Origin: Meishania litoralis
Lineage (GTDB): Bacteria > Bacteroidota > Bacteroidia > Flavobacteriales > Flavobacteriaceae
NCBI RefSeq assembly: GCF_042611095.1
Contig: NZ_JBHFPV010000001.1
Location: 744,001 to 808,000, forward strand
Direction of reading: 5' to 3'
DNA: 64,000 bases
Made by a program: the position numbers and the translations under genes. Under the pieces are notes generated by a model. The model did not search any database. It was not told the DNA's origin and saw only the letters and a program-made list of their open reading frames with translations. Shown here one piece after another: positions 1-7,363 of this stretch. How positions within the stretch are numbered: position 1 is the stretch's first letter; the number at the start of each line of letters is the position of its first letter.

Positions 1-1
1 C

Positions 2-64
2 CAAGTTGGCGGCATCATTGGTTCACTTTACTATAACTTCTTTGAACGGTCAATAAGAAAATAG
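2..64 (+). CDS. C-terminal tail of an unidentified gene cut by the window edge
   Basis: An open frame enters from the left edge and ends with TAG at 62-64, giving 20 residues that read QVGGIIGSLYYNFFERSIRK. The hydrophobic stretch followed by a basic end would fit the last membrane segment of an integral membrane protein. It converges on the minus-strand gene ending at 90. The family cannot be recognised from so few residues, and the frame could be chance. Confidence 0.35.
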   Translation, partial: QVGGIIGSLYYNFFERSIRK

Positions 65-89
65 AGGTTATATGACAACAAGCCCAAGA

Positions 90-977
90 TCAATCCGTGA
101 TCCATACGGGCTTGGTTTCCTTGTCGTTCACAGAGACAAGCCTTGGTCTGGGCATACTACCGTCGAAAATCAATTTCGAGGCGAACAATAATCTTTCATT
201 GCCCCTGAAAGCGACCCAATGGGGCGTATCTGGGTCATCTAATTGCCAGACTATTTCCCTGTTTCCGTTTTCATCGATACTATAAAAACATCTTTTTCCC
301 CAATAGGCCACCAACAACTTTCCATCCGAATAATCGACATCGAAGATTTGATTCCTACCTAGGGGAGGTTCATCGACATTTTCGTCTATCAGGTTTTTCC
401 ATTCCTTAAAAACATTGCCTTGATCATCGGTCAACCAACATCTATCATCGGCCAATAATAGAATGTTGCCATCGGTCAAAAATCTTGCCCTTTTCACTTC
501 TCGTCCGAATTCGAGAAAAGGTTTCGGGGCCTTTCCTTTTTTCAATCTTAAAATATCCGGATAGCTGCAAAAAACTATTTCATCATCTGAAGGCATTGCG
601 AAACCACCCTCGCCAATTCTCCATTCATCTTTGAACCAAGGCCAAATCTCTTCAAATTCGCCATCTAAAGACCCTTTCAAAACTCTTGCCTCAAACGTGT
701 CATTTTCTTGAATATATTTTCTTTCGATGAGATAAACCGTTCTGCTCTTGGCGTAGGCCATAAAATCACTTGCGGGAAACTTAGAGGTTATCAACGGTCT
801 AGGTTCCGTACCCTCCTTCCAAATCATGATACAAGCATGGTGGTCTTTGTCTTGCACGGGATTGATGTACGACCAAAGCACGTAATCGTTAACAACGATC
901 AAATTACCGGTCGGGTGTGAATGAACCTTGAACGCGAACATTACGATCGTAAATAAGGAAATAACTCTTAAACACAT
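90..977 (-). CDS. secreted hypothetical protein, beta-propeller-like
   Basis: A 295-residue protein with an N-terminal Sec-type signal (hydrophobic residues 4-18, likely cleaved near VHS-HP). The rest is rich in short hydrophobic strands with repeated patterns such as 'GNILLLADDRCWLTDDQGNV' and 'GKLLVAYWGKRCFYSIDENG', as expected for NHL/WD40-like blades, but no catalytic motif is visible. The ATG at 977 lies 15 bp after the stop of the homogentisate dioxygenase gene on the same strand, so the two are probably co-transcribed. A role in aromatic catabolism is not evident. Function unknown. Confidence 0.75.
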   Translation of the reverse strand: MCLRVISLFTIVMFAFKVHSHPTGNLIVVNDYVLWSYINPVQDKDHHACIMIWKEGTEPRPLITSKFPASDFMAYAKSRTVYLIERKYIQENDTFEARVLKGSLDGEFEEIWPWFKDEWRIGEGGFAMPSDDEIVFCSYPDILRLKKGKAPKPFLEFGREVKRARFLTDGNILLLADDRCWLTDDQGNVFKEWKNLIDENVDEPPLGRNQIFDVDYSDGKLLVAYWGKRCFYSIDENGNREIVWQLDDPDTPHWVAFRGNERLLFASKLIFDGSMPRPRLVSVNDKETKPVWITD

Positions 978-992
978 GGCTCTTATTAAGTT

Positions 993-2150
993 TTATTCCA
1001 ACCAACTTTGATAATACTTGCCATCATCGATATCCAGGGCAGCCTGCGTCAATTGCAATGGTTTGAACGTATCGATCATTACGGCAAGTTCTTCGGTGCC
1101 TTTTTTGCCAATACTTGCCTCATAAGTACCGGGGTGCGGCCCATGTGGAATACCGGCCGGATGCAATGAAATATAGCCTTGATCGATACCCTTTCTGCTC
1201 ATAAAATCGCCATCGACATAATATAAGACTTCATCAGAATCTATGTTCGAATGGTTATAGGGTGCCGGTATCGCCTCGGGATGGTAATCGTACAATCGTG
1301 GACAGAACGAGCAGACAACAAAAGCAGCGGTCTCAAAAGTCTGGTGTACCGGGGGCGGTTGGTGCACACGGCCCGTGATGGGCTCGAAATTATGTATGGA
1401 AAATCCGTAGGGAAAATTATAACCGTCCCAGCCAACGATATCAAAAGGATGCGTTGCATAAATCAAATGGTGCAATTGCCCTTGTTTCTTGACCTTTATC
1501 AAAAACTCTCCCTTCTCATCGTGGGTCTTTAGGTTTTGGGGCAACTTAAAATCCCGTTCGCAGAATGGAGAATGTTCAAGATGTTGCCCAAACCAGTTAC
1601 GATATCTTTTCGGGGTATAGATCGGATGATACGATTCGGTTATCAAAAGCCTATTGTCATTTGTATTGAACTCCATTTGATAGATCATTCCTCTTGGAAT
1701 CAAAAGATAATCGCCATATTCGAATGGAATTTCACCGAGCATAGTTTTTAAAGTTCCCGTTCCTTTATGGACAAATAAAAGTTCATCGGCATCGGTGTTC
1801 TTATAAAAATAATCTGTCATTGATTTTTTTGGCGCCGCCAGGCCAACATGAACATCGCCATTGAAAAGCACTACCTTTCTACTTTCCAAAAAATCATCCT
1901 TGGGCTTAATCTCAAGACCCTTTAACAATCGTGATTTGATATTGTAATCGACCGCGGCCCTCGGAGAAATATCCAAAGTCTTCCCCACATCTTTAACCTG
2001 TGTCGGTCGGTGAACGTGGTACATCAACGACGACATTCCATCAAAGCCAATGGTACCGAACAACTGTTCATAATACAGGGTTCCGTCTTCCTTTTTGAAT
2101 TGCGTGTGTCTTTTCTGGGGAATTCTTCCGAGTTTGTGATATAAGGGCAT
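993..2150 (-). CDS. hmgA: homogentisate 1,2-dioxygenase
   Basis: A 385-residue cupin-fold non-haem iron dioxygenase that opens the ring of homogentisate to maleylacetoacetate, the central step of tyrosine and phenylalanine breakdown in the cytoplasm. The opening 'YHKLGRIPQKRHTQF', the segment 'THPFDIVGWDGYNFPYGFSI' and the C-terminal 'HPAGIPHGPHPG' are typical of the Bacteroidota branch of the family. Likely Fe(II) ligands by comparison with the human enzyme are H300, E307 (or D306) and H336. The length is shorter than the roughly 430-445 residues of proteobacterial and human enzymes, which is normal for this branch. No other gene of the pathway (hydroxyphenylpyruvate dioxygenase, fumarylacetoacetase) adjoins it. 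Confidence 0.9.
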   Translation of the reverse strand: MPLYHKLGRIPQKRHTQFKKEDGTLYYEQLFGTIGFDGMSSLMYHVHRPTQVKDVGKTLDISPRAAVDYNIKSRLLKGLEIKPKDDFLESRKVVLFNGDVHVGLAAPKKSMTDYFYKNTDADELLFVHKGTGTLKTMLGEIPFEYGDYLLIPRGMIYQMEFNTNDNRLLITESYHPIYTPKRYRNWFGQHLEHSPFCERDFKLPQNLKTHDEKGEFLIKVKKQGQLHHLIYATHPFDIVGWDGYNFPYGFSIHNFEPITGRVHQPPPVHQTFETAAFVVCSFCPRLYDYHPEAIPAPYNHSNIDSDEVLYYVDGDFMSRKGIDQGYISLHPAGIPHGPHPGTYEASIGKKGTEELAVMIDTFKPLQLTQAALDIDDGKYYQSWLE

Positions 2151-2524
2151 AATACCAAGAATTTAGTCTTCCATAAAAATACGACAAATACTGCTTTGGC
2201 AATCCCATGTTGAAGTTTTACGGTACTCCTACCGATTCGAGCGTCCAAGACCTTATACTTTTGCAAAGGCTGACAAAAGTTGCGGTATTTTCTAAAAATT
2301 AAGGAAACTTCTGTGGAATTCGAAATGTGACAGACGTAGGCCTGCCTCCTAAAGAAGAAACAAAAAAAGCCTTCCTTTTATGGAAAGCCTTTCATTGGCC
2401 CTAACCCGCCTAAGGGTTATGGGTCACAACACAACACGGCAAAGATAACAAAGGTTTTGACAATGACCAACACAAGACGGCCAAACTACGAATTCGTCAG
2501 TGTTATGTTTTCGATAAAAACCGA
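2151..2524. other. 374-bp non-coding interval between hmgA and usp
   Basis: The interval holds the putative promoter region of hmgA (about 2151-2340, no clear TAnnTTTG box found), a terminator-like hairpin at 2362-2393, and a small hairpin at 2402-2419 (TAACCC, 6-nt loop, GGGTTA). The hairpins lie about 130 and 105 bases past the stop of the usp gene on the minus strand, so the usp transcript probably has a structured 3' tail. No coding frame here is convincing. Confidence 0.5.
2362..2393 (-). terminator. rho-independent terminator downstream of usp
   Basis: Read on the minus strand, AAAGGCTTTCC and GGAAGGCTTT flank a 6-nt loop (ATAAAA) and pair over about 11 positions with two G-T wobbles, followed by a run of seven T. 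It lies about 130 nt beyond the usp stop. The opposite strand gives only a short T run. Confidence 0.6.
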
Positions 2525-3427
2525 TCAATCGGAAACTGACATTGCCCGCCTCTCCTTGTTTGTGGAAGGTTTACCCATCCCTAACTCAGGTATAACCAAC
2601 AATGGAATCTGAGTATGAAAGGCTACACGTTTAATAACAGGTTCTCGGGTAATTTTTTCCATATAACTATGCTGAAAATTCAGCATTGCCAAAAGATGTA
2701 TATCCAGCTCTTTGGCAAATACCTCAAGGGTTTTGGAAACGGAATTCAATTCAGAGACCGTATGAACGTAATGTTCGACATCAGCAAAATATTTGCGCAG
2801 CATGTTCAAATTGAACTGCTGTAGCTCGGTCAATGCCTTGATCTCATATTGTACATGAACAATGCGTATGGTAGCGGCAAAGGCGTTTGCCATTTCAAAT
2901 ATCGGTCGCAATTCAGATTGGGTAAAGAATCGGTTGAAGTCGGTCGCAAAGGCAATTTCGTTCGGCGTGGCAAATTCAAAATGCTCTGGAACCGCCAAGA
3001 CCGGACAATTTTTTACGGCCTTGATAATTCGTACCGTATTACTGCCCATAAAAACTTCTTCGAGGCCCGATGCTCCTTTGGTACCGGTTACGACCAAATC
3101 GATATTGTGGTCTTCGACGGTCTCCTTTACCTGATCTATCAATAAACTAAATGAAGATATGGTCTTAAAGCTGTGATTCTTATAATATGAATTCGACTTG
3201 ATCCGCAGCAAAACCTCTTTCAATCCGCGTTCAGAATGCAGCCTTGCCCCATCTCCTGACATAACGGTACTGGAACCTGAGGCCATAAAACGGCTACTGG
3301 CTATTGCCGGGGTATAGGTGTTCAATAAATGAAAAGTACACTCCTCATTTTTATAGAGTTCGATGGCATACCGAATCGCATTCCAAGCATTTTCAGAGAA
3401 GTCGGTAGGTATTAGAATGTTCTTCAT
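2525..3427 (-). CDS. universal stress protein, tandem Usp domains
   Basis: A 300-residue cytoplasmic protein with two Usp (HUP-fold) domains, about residues 1-145 and 150-290. The first keeps the nucleotide-binding signature as GTKGASGLEEVFMGSNTV, while the second has no clear G-x2-G-x9-G motif. The start is placed at the ATG at 3427 because MKNILIPTDFSENA is the usual beginning of the family. An upstream in-frame ATG at 3445 would add six residues. Such tandem proteins bind ATP and support survival under hypoxia and stress. The promoter carries a palindrome like those before ccoS and hemN, so induction at low oxygen is inferred. Confidence 0.9.
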   Translation of the reverse strand: MKNILIPTDFSENAWNAIRYAIELYKNEECTFHLLNTYTPAIASSRFMASGSSTVMSGDGARLHSERGLKEVLLRIKSNSYYKNHSFKTISSFSLLIDQVKETVEDHNIDLVVTGTKGASGLEEVFMGSNTVRIIKAVKNCPVLAVPEHFEFATPNEIAFATDFNRFFTQSELRPIFEMANAFAATIRIVHVQYEIKALTELQQFNLNMLRKYFADVEHYVHTVSELNSVSKTLEVFAKELDIHLLAMLNFQHSYMEKITREPVIKRVAFHTQIPLLVIPELGMGKPSTNKERRAMSVSD

Positions 3428-3450
3428 TTCGTTCGTAAAAATCATAGCGT

Positions 3451-3492
3451 AAAACTAGAGCAAGACAAAAACCGAAACTATGACATATATCA
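3451..3492 (-). promoter_or_regulatory. usp promoter with Fnr-type site
   Basis: The palindrome TGACATATATCA at 3481-3492 stands upstream of a minus-strand TAGTTTTA element (3458 to 3451). The same TAGTTTTA occurs in the ccoS promoter, and the spacing (centre to first base 28.5 bp) is within 1 bp of the 29.5 bp seen at the other sites. The site sequence is the exact reverse complement of the ccoS site core. Confidence 0.6.
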
Positions 3493-3504
3493 GGTTTTAA
3501 ATGG

Positions 3505-3533
3505 CCTTGATCAAGGTTTTGACATATTGTCAA
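3505..3533. promoter_or_regulatory. two further palindromes in the usp / small-ORF divergent region
   Basis: CCTTGATCAAGG (3505-3516) is a perfect 12-bp palindrome, and TTGACATATTGTCAA (3519-3533) is a 5+5 inverted repeat with a 5-bp spacer. They follow the Fnr-type site at 3481-3492 and precede the small ORF at 3578. TTGACA is followed 18 bp later by TTTAAT, so part of the second repeat could also be a -35-like element for the plus strand. Binding proteins are unknown. Confidence 0.45.
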
Positions 3534-3577
3534 GCGTTCATTTTTAATAGTTTAACATTCCAAAAAAAACTTAGATC

Positions 3578-3694
3578 ATGAAGAAAGAAGCTATCAACGT
3601 TTCACTTCTCGAAAGGGGAAATGACAATCTTTACAAAATCAAGTTTCCCAATCTGCAGATTCCCGTCGAAGTGAACGAAGAACTCTACCAATAA
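3578..3694 (+). CDS. small ORF, 38-residue protein of unknown function
   Basis: The ATG at 3578 opens a 38-codon frame ending in TAA, beginning MKKEAINVSLLERGNDNLYK and ending VNEELYQ. The composition is protein-like (alternating polar and hydrophobic residues, no low complexity) with no signal or membrane segment. It stands alone between a strong promoter-like region and a perfect hairpin terminator at 3788-3822, so the whole interval resembles a short independent transcript. It could be a real microprotein or the start of a regulatory RNA. No family is recognised. Confidence 0.45.
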   Translation: MKKEAINVSLLERGNDNLYKIKFPNLQIPVEVNEELYQ

Positions 3695-3712
3695 ATGCTG
3701 CACAGTAATCAA

Positions 3713-3740
3713 TACCGGTTTGTAAATCGATTTACCGGTA
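3713..3740. repeat. nested palindrome behind the small ORF
   Basis: TACCGGT (3713-3719) and ACCGGTA (3734-3740) form an inverted repeat around the perfect 14-bp palindrome GTAAATCGATTTAC (3722-3735). The two palindromes are offset and share AC at 3734-3735. The element lies 18 bp after the small-ORF stop and about 48 bp before the terminator. It could be an operator or an RNA hairpin. Confidence 0.45.
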
Positions 3741-3787
3741 GGGCAAAACAGCATTCGGCATAGAACCCAGACAAATAATCAAAAATG

Positions 3788-3822
3788 AAAATGCCCAAAC
3801 GGCTTTGCCGTTTGGGCATTTT
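3788..3822. terminator. bidirectional rho-independent terminator
   Basis: A perfect 13-bp core stem, ATGCCCAAACGGC / GCCGTTTGGGCAT, with a 3-nt TTT loop, is extended by A runs on the left and T runs on the right. It can end the small transcript coming from the left and the crp/fnr transcript coming from the right (stop at 3854). Confidence 0.9.
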
Positions 3823-3853
3823 TCATGAACTCATAGAGCGGGTATGACCTATC

Positions 3854-4549
3854 TCAAAACCCTTCGACCAAATCTAAAAGTTTTCGTTCTTCTATGACCC
3901 CAATTTTCTTTCCGGAAGTCTTAATAAAGCCATTCTTTTTGAAGTCCGAAATAATTCGAATACACGATTCAGTGGCCGTACCTACGACGTTTGCATAATC
4001 TTCACGCGAAAGTGTCAGGCTTAAAAATCCATCATCGTCTTCACCGTAATTGTTCTTAAGGTAAAGAAAGGCCTCTGCCATGCGTTGTTTGACCGTTTTT
4101 TGCGACATGTTCACGATAACGTCATCGGCTTCCTTTAGGTCATGGGCCATGTGCCTTAATACTTCCACGGCAAAATTGGGGTTCGTGTTCAAGGTATCGG
4201 ATATAATTTCCTTCGGAATAAAGCAAACCTCCATATCGCTAATGGCAACGGCACTTAAATTCGTCAACTCTTCGGCTATGACCGAACGCTGCCCCATTAC
4301 CTCGCCTTTACTGGCCAATTTTACGATTTGATCCTTGCCATTGGCACTTAACTTCGATAATTTGGAAACCCCGTTACGAACACAGAATACGCCGTCCAAT
4401 TTTTCACCTTCCTCAAAAAGTGCCTCGCCTTTTTTGACCTTTTTAAAAACCTTGGAATCAGAAACTTTTTTCAGCTCATCCTTGTTCATGGCGCGAAGCG
4501 CGTTAAACTGTCGAATGATACAATTTTCACACCTACTTTCCATCTCCAT
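3854..4549 (-). CDS. Crp/Fnr family transcription regulator
   Basis: A 231-residue regulator with an N-terminal cyclic-nucleotide-fold domain (about 20-130), a dimerisation helix (about 125-155) and a winged helix (about 175-215, LSREDYANVVGTATESCIRI). Cysteines at 7, 10, 56 and 109 precede the helix-turn-helix. C7 and C10 form a CxxC near the N-terminus as in oxygen-sensing Fnr, so a 4Fe-4S cluster is possible but the spacing is not that of E. coli Fnr. E194 and R198 occupy the positions of E. coli Fnr E209 and R213, which read the GA step of TGA. It is divergent from the copper ATPase ccoI and is the best candidate for the protein binding the TGA-N6-TCA sites in this window. Confidence 0.9.
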   Translation of the reverse strand: MEMESRCENCIIRQFNALRAMNKDELKKVSDSKVFKKVKKGEALFEEGEKLDGVFCVRNGVSKLSKLSANGKDQIVKLASKGEVMGQRSVIAEELTNLSAVAISDMEVCFIPKEIISDTLNTNPNFAVEVLRHMAHDLKEADDVIVNMSQKTVKQRMAEAFLYLKNNYGEDDDGFLSLTLSREDYANVVGTATESCIRIISDFKKNGFIKTSGKKIGVIEERKLLDLVEGF

Positions 4550-4599
4550 AATTTTTATACCTTGATCACAAATTTAGTATTGGCAATATAAGCAAAACC

Positions 4600-4642
4600 T
4601 GACAATTATCATTTTATGTATGGTCTTCGCTTTGCACCTTTG
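4600..4642 (+). promoter_or_regulatory. ccoI promoter with Fnr-type site
   Basis: TGACAATTATCA at 4600-4611 has its centre 29.5 bp before CACCTTTG (4635-4642), a near match to the Bacteroidota TAnnTTTG box. That places the site around -41, a class II activator position. The crp/fnr gene starts 50 bp away on the other side, so autoregulation is possible. Confidence 0.65.
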
Positions 4643-4663
4643 CCCTAGGTATAAGCAAATATA

Positions 4664-7060
4664 ATGGATAGACGCAATTGCTATCATTGTGGTGATGATT
4701 GTGGCAAAGACCCGATCGAATTCGACGAAAAAGAATTCTGTTGCAACGGCTGCAAGACGGTTTACGAAATTTTTTCAAGCAATGACCTTTCGCAATATTA
4801 TGATATTCAGGCGGCAGCGGGCGCTACCCCAAACTCCATCGAGGGAAAATACGATTTTCTCGACAATCTAGACATTATCGAAAGATTGACGGAATTCAAT
4901 GATAATGGCCTTCAGATCGTAAATCTTTACATTCCGCATATTCACTGTAGTTCGTGTATCTGGGTGCTTGAAAACCTTAAAAAACTCAATGCCCATATTA
5001 CCGATTCGCAAGTTGATTTTCCTAAAAAAACAATACGCGTATCGTACAAAAGCACCGATATTTCACTTAAGGAATTGGTCGTATTACTGGCCCGTATAGG
5101 TTATGAACCTTACATTTCGCTGGATGATTTCGACAACGAGAAAAAAGGAAACGATCGGAGCCTGGTCTACAAATTGGGGGTTGCCGGCTTCGCCTTCGGC
5201 AATGTAATGTTCCTTTCCTTTCCCGATTATTTTGACTTGTCATCAAGTACCGAATCTGGTGGCGAGTTTTGGCTCAACCGCTATGAGGATGTTTTTCGTT
5301 GGCTGATGTTCGCTTTTTCGCTTCCCGTTGTCTTTTATGCCGGAAGGGATTATTTTATTTCGGCCTACAAGGGCCTCAGCTCTAAAATATTGAACATAGA
5401 CGTACCTATCGCGTTGGGTATTCTCGTACTTTTCATGCGCAGTACCATAGAGATCATCTTCGATTGGGGAAGCGGCTTTTTCGATTCGTTGACCGGATTG
5501 GTGTTCTTTTTATTGTTGGGCAAGTTCTTTCAGCAGAAGACCTATTCGTTTCTTTCTTTTGAGCGCGATTATAGATCGTATTTTCCGATTGCCATAACCC
5601 GTATAACCTCGAACGGTAAGGAAGAAAGCACCCAGGTTCATCAAATCAAGAGGGGTGATCGGTTGCTGATCCGCAATGGCGAATTGATTCCGGTCGATGG
5701 AATCCTTATCAGTGGAAATGCGCGCATTGATTATAGTTTTGTCACCGGAGAATCGCACCCGGTACGCAAGGAATCGGGCGACAAGGTTTTTGCAGGTGGC
5801 AAACAATTGCAGGGCGCCATAGAGATGGAAGCCCTTAAATCGGTTTCACAATCGTATTTGACGCAACTTTGGGGCAATGCTGTTTTTCAGGAAGATAAAG
5901 CGAGTAAATTCCAAACCTTGACTGACAGTATCGGCAAGCGATTTACGCTGGCTGTATTGACAATAGCGACCGTGGCAACGGCCTTTTGGCTTTATTTCGA
6001 CCCGGGCAAGGCCATGAACGTATTTACGGCGGTGCTTATTATAGCCTGCCCTTGCGCCATTGCCCTGGCCGCACCATTTACCCTGGGCAACATGTTGAGA
6101 ATATTCGGCCGAAAAAAATTCTACCTAAAAGATACACGAACAATCGAACAATTGGCCCAGATCGACACGGCGATCTTCGACAAGACCGGAACCATCACGA
6201 CCACAAAAAGAAGTACGGCGACTTACGAAGGAATGCCGTTGACGGCGCAAGAAGAGTCTCTTTTGAAAAATACGCTTCGCGCTTCGAACCATCCATTGAG
6301 CAGAACGCTATATGAATTGTTGGCCGAACAGAATATCTATACATTGGATGAATACGAAGAACATTTGGGCAAAGGCGTCGAAGGCACGAAGGGTGACGGA
6401 AGTATTAAGATCGGATCGGCGGATTTTGTCGGAAACCAGCAACCATCGGATGTATTGAACACCTCGGTGCATATTAGCAGCAATGATAGCTACAAAGGCA
6501 AATATATATTTCACAATCAATATCGAGACGGTGTTTCGGAAGTCTTTCAAGCAATGTCGGAAACGTTGAATCTCGCTGTTCTTTCTGGGGACAATGCGGG
6601 CGAGAAAACGAGACTTGAAACACTGCTCCCGAAACTTACCCCTTTCTATTTCAACCAAAAGCCCGAGCATAAATTAAGGTTCATAAAAGCTTTACAAGAA
6701 AAGAACAAAAGAGTGTTGATGGTAGGTGACGGACTGAACGACGCGGGCGCCTTGGCTCAGGCCGACGTAGGTATCGCCATTTCGGAAAACGTCAACGTTT
6801 TCTCCCCTGCCTGTGATGGAATTTTGGATGCTTCGAAATTTCGGCAATTGTACGCTTATATCCTCGCGTCCAAAAAAGCAATGAAAATTATCAAGCTCAG
6901 CTTCGTACTGTCGTTACTATACAATCTGGTCGGACTCTATTTCGCGGTAACGGGCCAATTACAGCCCGTAATAGCTGCAGTTCTAATGCCACTGAGTTCG
7001 ATTAGCGTAGTCGCCTTTGCGACCTTGATGACCAATTTATTGGGAAGAAATTTGAAATAA
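4664..7060 (+). CDS. ccoI: copper-transporting P1B-type ATPase for cbb3 oxidase assembly
   Basis: A 798-residue inner-membrane ATPase of the CcoI/FixI type that exports Cu(I) for insertion into the cbb3 oxidase. Residues 6-30 hold a cysteine cluster (CYHCGDDC ... CCNGC) typical of CcoI, followed by a heavy-metal domain with C95-SS-C98. The membrane metal site CPC is at 462-464, the phosphorylated aspartate D506 is in DKTGT, and the hinge motif GDGLND comes near residue 690. The gene precedes ccoS and the oxidase genes, as in other bacteria, and has its own Fnr-type promoter. The 72-bp gap to ccoS contains a second such promoter. Confidence 0.95.
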   Translation: MDRRNCYHCGDDCGKDPIEFDEKEFCCNGCKTVYEIFSSNDLSQYYDIQAAAGATPNSIEGKYDFLDNLDIIERLTEFNDNGLQIVNLYIPHIHCSSCIWVLENLKKLNAHITDSQVDFPKKTIRVSYKSTDISLKELVVLLARIGYEPYISLDDFDNEKKGNDRSLVYKLGVAGFAFGNVMFLSFPDYFDLSSSTESGGEFWLNRYEDVFRWLMFAFSLPVVFYAGRDYFISAYKGLSSKILNIDVPIALGILVLFMRSTIEIIFDWGSGFFDSLTGLVFFLLLGKFFQQKTYSFLSFERDYRSYFPIAITRITSNGKEESTQVHQIKRGDRLLIRNGELIPVDGILISGNARIDYSFVTGESHPVRKESGDKVFAGGKQLQGAIEMEALKSVSQSYLTQLWGNAVFQEDKASKFQTLTDSIGKRFTLAVLTIATVATAFWLYFDPGKAMNVFTAVLIIACPCAIALAAPFTLGNMLRIFGRKKFYLKDTRTIEQLAQIDTAIFDKTGTITTTKRSTATYEGMPLTAQEESLLKNTLRASNHPLSRTLYELLAEQNIYTLDEYEEHLGKGVEGTKGDGSIKIGSADFVGNQQPSDVLNTSVHISSNDSYKGKYIFHNQYRDGVSEVFQAMSETLNLAVLSGDNAGEKTRLETLLPKLTPFYFNQKPEHKLRFIKALQEKNKRVLMVGDGLNDAGALAQADVGIAISENVNVFSPACDGILDASKFRQLYAYILASKKAMKIIKLSFVLSLLYNLVGLYFAVTGQLQPVIAAVLMPLSSISVVAFATLMTNLLGRNLK

Positions 7061-7066
7061 TCCATG

Positions 7067-7113
7067 AACATGATATATGTCATGTTTATTAATAAAGCCG
7101 CTATGTAGTTTTA
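7067..7113 (+). promoter_or_regulatory. cco operon promoter with Fnr-type site
   Basis: A 20-bp inverted repeat at 7067-7086 has half-sites AACATGA and TCATGTT and contains TGATATATGTCA (7071-7082). Its centre is 29.5 bp before TAGTTTTA (7106-7113), a TAnnTTTG-like -7 box, and 56 bp before the ccoS ATG. This is the longest symmetrical site of the set together with the one at 15551. Confidence 0.7.
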
Positions 7114-7132
7114 CATCCGAATTCAGGTAGGT

Positions 7133-7351
7133 ATGAGTGTTATTTATGTGTTATTGACAATCAGTATTGTTGTAGCCGTTATCTTCTTCGCAGCATTTAT
7201 TTTGTCCGTCAAAAGTGGACAATACGATGATTCTTATACTCCATCGGTACGTATGCTGTTCGATGACGAATTGGTCAAACCTACAACGATTCAGGCTTCA
7301 TCAAAAAAACTGAAAAACAAAAAACCTAACAAAGAAAAACCAACTAAATAA
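7133..7351 (+). CDS. ccoS: cbb3 oxidase maturation protein CcoS
   Basis: A 72-residue protein with one N-terminal membrane helix (about 3-25, VIYVLLTISIVVAVIFFAAF) followed by a polar, lysine-rich tail ending NKKPNKEKPTK. The segment 'SVKSGQYDD' after the helix is the hallmark of CcoS, which is needed for cofactor insertion into the cbb3 oxidase. It is the first gene of the oxidase operon, 12 bp before the ccoNO start. Confidence 0.93.
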   Translation: MSVIYVLLTISIVVAVIFFAAFILSVKSGQYDDSYTPSVRMLFDDELVKPTTIQASSKKLKNKKPNKEKPTK

Positions 7352-7363
7352 AAAAGTTTGATT

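Noticed and set aside
2024..2266. Minus-strand frame overlapping the hmgA start
   Set aside because: It overlaps the well-supported N-terminus of homogentisate dioxygenase in another frame.
2402..2419. TAACCC/GGGTTA hairpin as a terminator
   Set aside because: The stem is only 6 bp with a 6-nt loop and no T run; the neighbouring hairpin at 2362-2393 is a better terminator.
3505..3516. CCTTGATCAAGG as another Fnr site
   Set aside because: It has the TTGAT and ATCAA ends but no spacer, and no -7 box lies at the standard distance; listed only as a palindrome.
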